From Denitrificimonas caeni (GTDB taxonomy: Bacteria > Pseudomonadota > Gammaproteobacteria > Pseudomonadales > Pseudomonadaceae): 64,000 bases of DNA. Positions 58,322 through 64,000 of the stretch are shown piece after piece (position 1 is the stretch's first letter; each line of letters begins with the position of its first letter). Position numbers and translations under genes: made by a program. The notes under the pieces are model-generated. The model was not told where the DNA came from and did no database searches. It worked only from the letters and a program-made list of their open reading frames with translations. Location of the stretch: contig NZ_CAJHOA010000004.1 of assembly GCF_905120345.1 (NCBI RefSeq), positions 124,001 to 188,000 of the forward strand, read 5' to 3'.

Positions 58322-61300
58322 TTACTTGAAGTCGGCATAAGGCGTTAAGGGTTCAATGGGTAATTTTAAATCACCCTGCCAAGGCTCAAATGAATAACGC
58401 ACATAAAGCATGGCTCGACTCGGTGAGTAATCTTCACTGTAGCGCCAATCTAAGCCGGTGCCTAACACCCAATAATCATTCAAGCGGCGCTCGACTAAAC
58501 CAGTGATGCTGTAACCCACACCACGACTTGACCCACCCTTAAAACTATTGCCGGCGATAAAGTCAGCATAAGACACATTCTGACTGGCCAAGTCTTGCCA
58601 TGGATCGGCTATTAATCCTTGCTCAGGGTAATACGACATCTCTCGCGTTCGTGATGCAGAGACCGACACACTGCCTTCTAAGAGATACGACCAGTTGACT
58701 GTACGTCTGGCATAGCTGACGGGTAAGGATAGTGAGGCATATTGCTGCGGACTGTAATAACCACCATGGCCTAAAGTGTATTCACTCAAGTCCTTTTGAT
58801 AACGCCAAAGCATCGTATTCACGCCAACTGTCAGTCTTTCATGCGGTGTATTAATCAGTCGGCGATAATAGCCGGCCATTAAGCGTGAACGGGTATTGTC
58901 AGCAACATTTTTTCCCTTTAACTGATGATGGCTGATATCGGCCCAAACACCATTGGCATTACCCTGATCCCAACTTAAACCCAGTGCAGCGCCATTGGCC
59001 ATCACCCCACCCCACTCAATCCCCGTGCGTGGATCTTTCGCGCCAGCAAAGGATAATAAGGAGTTGGATAGTGGTCGGCGTGATGCCGTAAGACTCCAGC
59101 CGGTAGAACCTATTTTATCTGAGTAAGTAATACCGCCCACCCAGTTTTGCACAGTAAAACCATAAGGAGTACTGCCTACATCAAAGGATAATTGTTGGTT
59201 ATACCAACCTGCAGCAAAACTGGTGCCGTCCGCTTTTTGTGTGAGCCCATGGCTACATCCGGCTAATGACTGCTGATTGCCTAAATTATCAGAGCCGGCA
59301 AACGAGCACGTACCAAAACGATCTGAGTAACGCCCATCAGCCGCTTTTTTTAATGTGCCAGCATCCAACCGTACATGGTCTGCACGTAAAAATGCTCGCC
59401 CGTCGCGCCAGGCAAACTCCGCATGCGCTATTGAGGTATTGGCGCTCAGCGCTGACAATCCCGAGGTACCGTCATTACGCCACGCATGGTCATTATGTAA
59501 GGTAAAGGTCGCTGTTTGACGCAAATATAATTGCGCGGCTTCGGCGCGTAGGCCGCGGGCTAACCAATCATCTTCGGCGCTTTCACGCATGGCGGTCGTG
59601 AATGCCACATTATCACGCGGGGTGCTGGCAGCAGTCGTTAACAGTTGCGCATCACGCATACTGGCAGCATATAAATCCAGCGCTTGCTGCGCATCTTCTT
59701 CAGCCGTCAAGCGGGCTAAATCGCGATAGAGCAACGCATTAGGTTCAGTCAGCAGGGCAGCTTGCTGTTGTAAAATATTTTGTGCTCGACTTTTTTCACC
59801 CACCAGCACCCATAAATTGGCCACGCGACGATACGTGTTAGCTGTCTGATTCTCAGCCGTCAACTCCGTACGGTCTAAAGCCTTACGTACTTGCTCAGTA
59901 TTACCTTGTGCCGCCCAGTTTTCCATCTGCCCTAAACGCGCATCAAGATTGTCCGGCTCAACCTGAAGCACCTGCTCGTAATAGGTTAGCGATTTTTCAT
60001 AATCACCCAGATCATAAGCCCATTGCGCCACTTGTAGACGCACAGCTTGCGATTGTGTGGCGCCTTCAAGCAGCGCAAATGCTTGTTGTATGTTGCCACT
60101 GTCATACAAGCGCTGTGCCTGATCGATCAGCTGTACATTGCGTACACGCATTGCTAAAGCATGCATGTCCTGCGTCCAAGCCGACGCAGGAATGGCATTT
60201 AACGTCGTTAGCGCAGCATCCCAACGATCCATTGCTGATAATAAAAGACCGTGCGCATAACGGCTGACTGGGTTACGCAGGTGCGCCGATAAATGCTGCT
60301 GGTAAGCTTCTAGAGCGACCGCATCCTGTCCCTGCTCCCGTAGCGCGACGGCTAGGCGATAACTGGCCCATGGGTCAGCTAGGTTCAATTGCTGGATTTG
60401 TCTTAATGCCTCTATCTGCTCATGCCAACGCCCCTCTTGTTGCGCCCGCTCAGCGCGCTGTTCAAGCAAGGTTATCTGTAGGGTCAGCTTAGTCTGCACA
60501 AACAGCCGAGCATTGCGCGGCTCGAGCGTTGTTAAGAGATTAAACGCTTGCTCTGTTGGCAATGTGGCGATGTAACGCAAGATACCCGCCTGGGCACTTT
60601 CATCCGCAGGAGACAAGCGTAGTGCTTGTGTAAAGTATGCCAAAGCCGGCTCCGGCTGCTGCATCGCCAAGGCAGTATCTGCTAAACCGAGCACAGCAAA
60701 AATACTGCGTGCATCACGTCGATAGGCTTGCTGATAAAGCTGCTGGGCGTGTAGAAAATCGCTACGTGCAAAGGCCTCATCTGCTTGATCTAATAATAAC
60801 CAATATTCAGTCGAAGCAATTAAACTAATCCACTTGGACGTTTGATCATCACGCAGCTCTTTTTCTTTAGCTAAACGAAAATAGCGTAACGCTTGCGTGC
60901 GCTCTCCCATTCGTGAGTAAGCCAGTCCCAGTGCGCCATACAATTCGACATCATCTGGATAGACGCGAATGGCTTGTTTTAAGCGTGCAATGGATTGGCT
61001 ATTATTGCCTTGCTCTAACAATCGCAAGCCCGCTTGCCCTGCCTGCCAAGCGGGATCACTCAGTAAGGCTATGTGTTTATCACGCTCAGCTTGCCCTTTC
61101 GATGCGATATCTAAGCCTACATAGCGTTCGCTAAAGTCTGCCCACAAATGTCGTGTCTGACTGCTGACCGGTAGGGTGATTAAATAGGCAAATTCTCGAC
61201 TCGCAGCCCACTCAGCTTGAGCTTTTTGCTCGGCTAACTGATGCAAGTACTGCAAGGCTTGAGCTGTTCGATTGTCTTGAAAATGATAATTAATCAGTGC

Positions 61301-61867
61301 TTTTAACAGACCTGAATGCTGAGGAAATGTCTGTAAAAGCGCGGTTAACGCCACAATGGCTAACGGGCGCTGTACGGCTTGCTGAGTGCGAACCTGCCAG
61401 TACTCAACAGCAAGATCGGCATCTGGATAGTTGCCTTGCAATAACGTATCGTAAATTGTTCGTGCTTCCTCAAAACGTCCTGCTGCCGCATATAAGCGTG
61501 CTTGCGCTAATTGCTCACGCGCAGCGGGTTCCGTCAGCTTAAGCAAGAGTGCGCCCTGGTTATATAACTCAGAATCAGGCACCACCTGCTTAAGCTTCGC
61601 GAGCAGCTCAGAGGCACGTTGCAAATCATCTAGCCGTACCGCTAAACGCAGTTCAGCTAAAATCCCGCGTGGGTGATTGGGGTAAATACGGTATAAGCGC
61701 GCTAACGCATCTCTGACAATATCATCACGGTACAGCGCCTCACCCAGCTGAATCTGCTCCAACATATTTTTTTCAATACTGGCAACGGCTAAAGGCTCAA
61801 GACTGGCCTGTGCATAACCCACGCTCAACGTTATACAGGCGGCGATACTTAATAAGAGTTTATTCAT
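58322..61867 (-). CDS. bcsC: Cellulose synthase outer membrane subunit BcsC
   Basis: A 1181-residue export subunit. A signal peptide (about 1-21) precedes many TPR units (about 30-780, seen in repeats such as ALGLAYSRMGERTQALRYF and PDNLDARLGQ), which form the periplasmic bridge. A C-terminal BCSC_C beta barrel (about 830-1181) with alternating polar and aromatic strands forms the outer-membrane pore. Its start overlaps the bcsZ stop by 8 bp. It is last of the visible bcsB-bcsZ-bcsC run. Confidence 0.92.
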   Translation of the reverse strand: MNKLLLSIAACITLSVGYAQASLEPLAVASIEKNMLEQIQLGEALYRDDIVRDALARLYRIYPNHPRGILAELRLAVRLDDLQRASELLAKLKQVVPDSELYNQGALLLKLTEPAAREQLAQARLYAAAGRFEEARTIYDTLLQGNYPDADLAVEYWQVRTQQAVQRPLAIVALTALLQTFPQHSGLLKALINYHFQDNRTAQALQYLHQLAEQKAQAEWAASREFAYLITLPVSSQTRHLWADFSERYVGLDIASKGQAERDKHIALLSDPAWQAGQAGLRLLEQGNNSQSIARLKQAIRVYPDDVELYGALGLAYSRMGERTQALRYFRLAKEKELRDDQTSKWISLIASTEYWLLLDQADEAFARSDFLHAQQLYQQAYRRDARSIFAVLGLADTALAMQQPEPALAYFTQALRLSPADESAQAGILRYIATLPTEQAFNLLTTLEPRNARLFVQTKLTLQITLLEQRAERAQQEGRWHEQIEALRQIQQLNLADPWASYRLAVALREQGQDAVALEAYQQHLSAHLRNPVSRYAHGLLLSAMDRWDAALTTLNAIPASAWTQDMHALAMRVRNVQLIDQAQRLYDSGNIQQAFALLEGATQSQAVRLQVAQWAYDLGDYEKSLTYYEQVLQVEPDNLDARLGQMENWAAQGNTEQVRKALDRTELTAENQTANTYRRVANLWVLVGEKSRAQNILQQQAALLTEPNALLYRDLARLTAEEDAQQALDLYAASMRDAQLLTTAASTPRDNVAFTTAMRESAEDDWLARGLRAEAAQLYLRQTATFTLHNDHAWRNDGTSGLSALSANTSIAHAEFAWRDGRAFLRADHVRLDAGTLKKAADGRYSDRFGTCSFAGSDNLGNQQSLAGCSHGLTQKADGTSFAAGWYNQQLSFDVGSTPYGFTVQNWVGGITYSDKIGSTGWSLTASRRPLSNSLLSFAGAKDPRTGIEWGGVMANGAALGLSWDQGNANGVWADISHHQLKGKNVADNTRSRLMAGYYRRLINTPHERLTVGVNTMLWRYQKDLSEYTLGHGGYYSPQQYASLSLPVSYARRTVNWSYLLEGSVSVSASRTREMSYYPEQGLIADPWQDLASQNVSYADFIAGNSFKGGSSRGVGYSITGLVERRLNDYWVLGTGLDWRYSEDYSPSRAMLYVRYSFEPWQGDLKLPIEPLTPYADFK

Positions 61868-62963
61868 TACAGTCCGCCCATGCAGGTACTAAATAGCCGT
61901 GCTGATCAAAAAAATAACGTTTTTCATCCCATCCTTTGCCAAATAACAGTAAGGCTTGATTGTAATAGCCAAGATCTTCGACAGAGGTGTGTTGTAAGCG
62001 TAGGCGCTGTTGTTGCGCCAACGGGGTATCGCTGAGTAACGGTAAAAGTGCCGCAGAAAAGCCCGGCGGCCCCATGCCTTCGGCAGTGCCTTGCAGTACA
62101 TCAATGCTTTCTGCAGGTACAGCGTGTTGGTCAAGTGACAGTAAACCACGCTTAAAATGCTCTTTTAAGGCAGCGCTATCGAGACTATCGGGATGCAACA
62201 TGCCCACCCATAAATACACTCGAATCGCATCGTAACTGCCCGTTTTTTCGTCATCTTGAGTAGCGGTCCAACGATCAGTTCGACTGACCCAATCAGGCGC
62301 CAGCCCGAGCGGCGCTGTTTCTATTAAAAACCGTGCTGTATTAGCGAGCAATTCTGTCCATGGCGTGCCCGGTTGAGCCTGCTCGATTCTGGCGAGCAAT
62401 TGGGGTGGCACATAGCTGGGATTAAATCGCCAGCTCTCTTTGTGACTAAAGCCATATTTACCCGGCATCAGCAAATAACCAAAACCTGGGACGTTAACCA
62501 CCTCTTCTCGCGCCATACGCTGCAGCATTAAGTGACCTAACACGGTATAGCTGCGCTCATCCCATAAACGTCCTGCTTCTAATAAGCTGTAGGCAATCCA
62601 TAGATTAGAGTCGGACGCGGTATTAGTGTCTAAAACACGCCACCTATCTTCGCTGCTGCGACCCCAGAGCCAAGCAGGCAAATGCGCCGTTAAATCACCT
62701 TGCGCAAGATTGTCTTCGGTCCAGCGCACTAAGCGTCGAAACAGCAGTGGATCATTGTTGACGAGGGCAAAAAACATCGCATAACTTTGCCCTTCAGAAG
62801 TCGTAATGTGTCGCGGATCAGAGGCGTCAATCACTCGCCCCTGATCGCTAATCAGCATCTTTTGAAATACGCTCCAGTCATGCCATGACGTAGAGCATGT
62901 CTCATTGGCTTGTGCCAAGCTACAAACAAGCCCAAGCACTATGCCTACTAATACTCTACGCAT
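61860..62963 (-). CDS. bcsZ: Periplasmic endoglucanase BcsZ (GH8)
   Basis: A 367-residue family 8 glycoside hydrolase that trims beta-1,4-glucan during cellulose export. A signal peptide ends near QANETC (about residue 20). The probable acid E57 is in TTSEGQSYAMFFAL, and the region LDTNTASDSNLWIAYSL carries D118. Overlaps of 8 bp with both neighbours show a tight operon. Confidence 0.93.
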   Translation of the reverse strand: MRRVLVGIVLGLVCSLAQANETCSTSWHDWSVFQKMLISDQGRVIDASDPRHITTSEGQSYAMFFALVNNDPLLFRRLVRWTEDNLAQGDLTAHLPAWLWGRSSEDRWRVLDTNTASDSNLWIAYSLLEAGRLWDERSYTVLGHLMLQRMAREEVVNVPGFGYLLMPGKYGFSHKESWRFNPSYVPPQLLARIEQAQPGTPWTELLANTARFLIETAPLGLAPDWVSRTDRWTATQDDEKTGSYDAIRVYLWVGMLHPDSLDSAALKEHFKRGLLSLDQHAVPAESIDVLQGTAEGMGPPGFSAALLPLLSDTPLAQQQRLRLQHTSVEDLGYYNQALLLFGKGWDEKRYFFDQHGYLVPAWADCNE

Positions 62964-64000
62964 CTTGTCCTAAACGTCTACGCGCAATCAGGCGAAGCAT
63001 ATGCCAACACAACACAGAGACCAGTAGCACGACAAAAAAGGCGACTCCGGCTAATAATAAAGGTCGGTCGGACAAGTGATACCAAAGCCACTTCCACCAA
63101 GGCAAATCACCAACGTAATACACAGAGCCAACACTGTGATAGCTGACCCCAGATTCTCGAATCAAGGCCACTGAGCCTTTGATCGCCTCTCGCTTGCCTT
63201 GGTCATTAAGCGCAGCGCTTAATAACGCAAAGTCTTCATCGCTACTGGCCAGCAATCCAACAATACTGCGCTGCGGATACACTTCAGATTGTAAGCCGAT
63301 AACCGCTGCCATAGGTGCCAACGACTTAACATCAACAGCTGATAGAGGATCACGTTGACCCTGATCAGATTGAACAAAGTGACTGTTTTTCTCATCAATA
63401 TTTATCTGTGGCTCACGCGCTTGACGCAAACGGCTTTGCGTACCCTGCATCAGTAAATGGGCATCAGGACGTTGTTTAATATCTGCTGGCATACTACCAA
63501 TCAGCAACAGATCAGCATCAAGCTGACTGGCGGCTGCCCAGTCATCCATCACTCGGACTTTCAGCGCTGGATAGCCAATTTGAGCGCCCATTTTACTCAG
63601 CACTTCAAGCACTAAGCGGGTCTGTTGAGTCGTTGCTGCAGCAGATGCTACGACAACTGTTTCCGACAAGTCTGCCATGCGACTGAATGGAAAGGCACTG
63701 CCGGTAAACGTATATAAATTTGGCATGGCCAGATAATGATGAAAACCGGAAAAGTCGATTACTGAGTTCTCATCAATAGCAGCACGAATATTAACCGGCA
63801 ATACTGTTTGGCATTTATCACGTTGCGCGCTACCCACTGTGCTAGCAAAGGAGAAATCAAAGCGTATCTGGTTGGTTAAGCCAACTTTAAGCGCAGGAAT
63901 TAACAACCCTTGGTTAGTATTGGCTCTTTCATTATCCATTAACGGCAAACGCATTTTTGTTAACAGTCCCTGCTGGTTACTCGAGCGTAAGCTATAACTG
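62956..64000 (-). CDS. bcsB: Cellulose synthase regulatory subunit BcsB (partial)
   Basis: The reading frame stays open to the right edge, so the N-terminal half is missing; about 348 codons are visible. It shows a periplasmic beta-rich region and ends with a membrane helix (PLLLAGVAFFVVLLVSVL) and a basic cytoplasmic tail, as BcsB does next to the catalytic subunit BcsA. The downstream genes bcsZ and bcsC support the call. bcsA is expected upstream, outside the window. Confidence 0.88.
   Translation of the reverse strand, partial: SYSLRSSNQQGLLTKMRLPLMDNERANTNQGLLIPALKVGLTNQIRFDFSFASTVGSAQRDKCQTVLPVNIRAAIDENSVIDFSGFHHYLAMPNLYTFTGSAFPFSRMADLSETVVVASAAATTQQTRLVLEVLSKMGAQIGYPALKVRVMDDWAAASQLDADLLLIGSMPADIKQRPDAHLLMQGTQSRLRQAREPQINIDEKNSHFVQSDQGQRDPLSAVDVKSLAPMAAVIGLQSEVYPQRSIVGLLASSDEDFALLSAALNDQGKREAIKGSVALIRESGVSYHSVGSVYYVGDLPWWKWLWYHLSDRPLLLAGVAFFVVLLVSVLCWHMLRLIARRRLGQDA

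Overview
The window is a continuous stretch of gammaproteobacterial chromosome, very probably from a member of the Pseudomonadaceae. Nearly every housekeeping product reads like a Pseudomonas protein (GshA, PolA, RpiA, GlyQ, HemF, the PA0148-type deaminase). Several local gene orders match P. aeruginosa as I remember it: hslR/envZ/ompR/tex/gshA, plsC-gmhB-glyS-glyQ, lgt-thyA, DUF2269-ilvA-rpiA and hemF-aroE-tsaC. Base composition looks close to half GC, lower than classical Pseudomonas, which suggests a small-genome lineage such as Thiopseudomonas, Denitrificimonas or a relative. That last placement is inference. Blocks that are far apart in P. aeruginosa sit side by side here. I see no insertion sequence, prophage, CRISPR array, tRNA or rRNA.

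Layout. 1-9.3 kb: hslR (cut by the left edge), the EnvZ/OmpR envelope-stress pair (AmgSR in P. aeruginosa), tex, gshA, then a DEDDh exonuclease overlapping a cNMP/CBS/DUF294 protein. 9.5-20.1 kb: glcB, polA with a probable ErsA/Spot 42-type small RNA downstream, two unassigned small ORFs, and plsC-gmhB-glyS-glyQ. 20.4-24 kb: a LaoC-LaoB-LaoA-like cluster (aldehyde dehydrogenase, Tat-exported small subunit, GMC oxidoreductase) for long-chain alcohol oxidation. 24-30 kb: an MFS transporter and an overlapping hybrid sensor kinase/EAL response regulator pair. 30-40.5 kb: GNAT, TauE-type permease, lgt-thyA, a BPSS1780-type membrane protein, adenine deaminase, the DUF2157-DUF4401-GDYXXLXY membrane trio, a DUF2269 protein, ilvA and rpiA.

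40.9-48.0 kb holds the most interesting locus. An AT-rich TonB-dependent receptor gene is followed by a 1357-residue CobN-like chelatase subunit with a signal peptide and a C-terminal membrane anchor, then by an ExbB/TolQ-type channel protein and a DUF2149 protein whose single membrane helix carries an ExbD-like aspartate. No AAA+ chelatase partner (CobS/CobT or ChlI/ChlD type) is encoded nearby. The layout suggests a periplasmic chelatase or dechelatase powered by the proton motive force, acting on a metal complex brought in by the receptor. A Tat-exported NosL-like metal-binding protein lies convergent to it.

49-64 kb: a SdiA-regulated-type beta-propeller protein, an RlmI-type methyltransferase, ilvD, mgtC and mgtE (with a structured mgtE leader), hemF-aroE, tsaC, and the distal part of a cellulose synthase operon (bcsC, bcsZ, and bcsB cut by the right edge). 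The cellulose genes and the c-di-GMP-type regulator at 25-30 kb both point to a biofilm-capable lifestyle.
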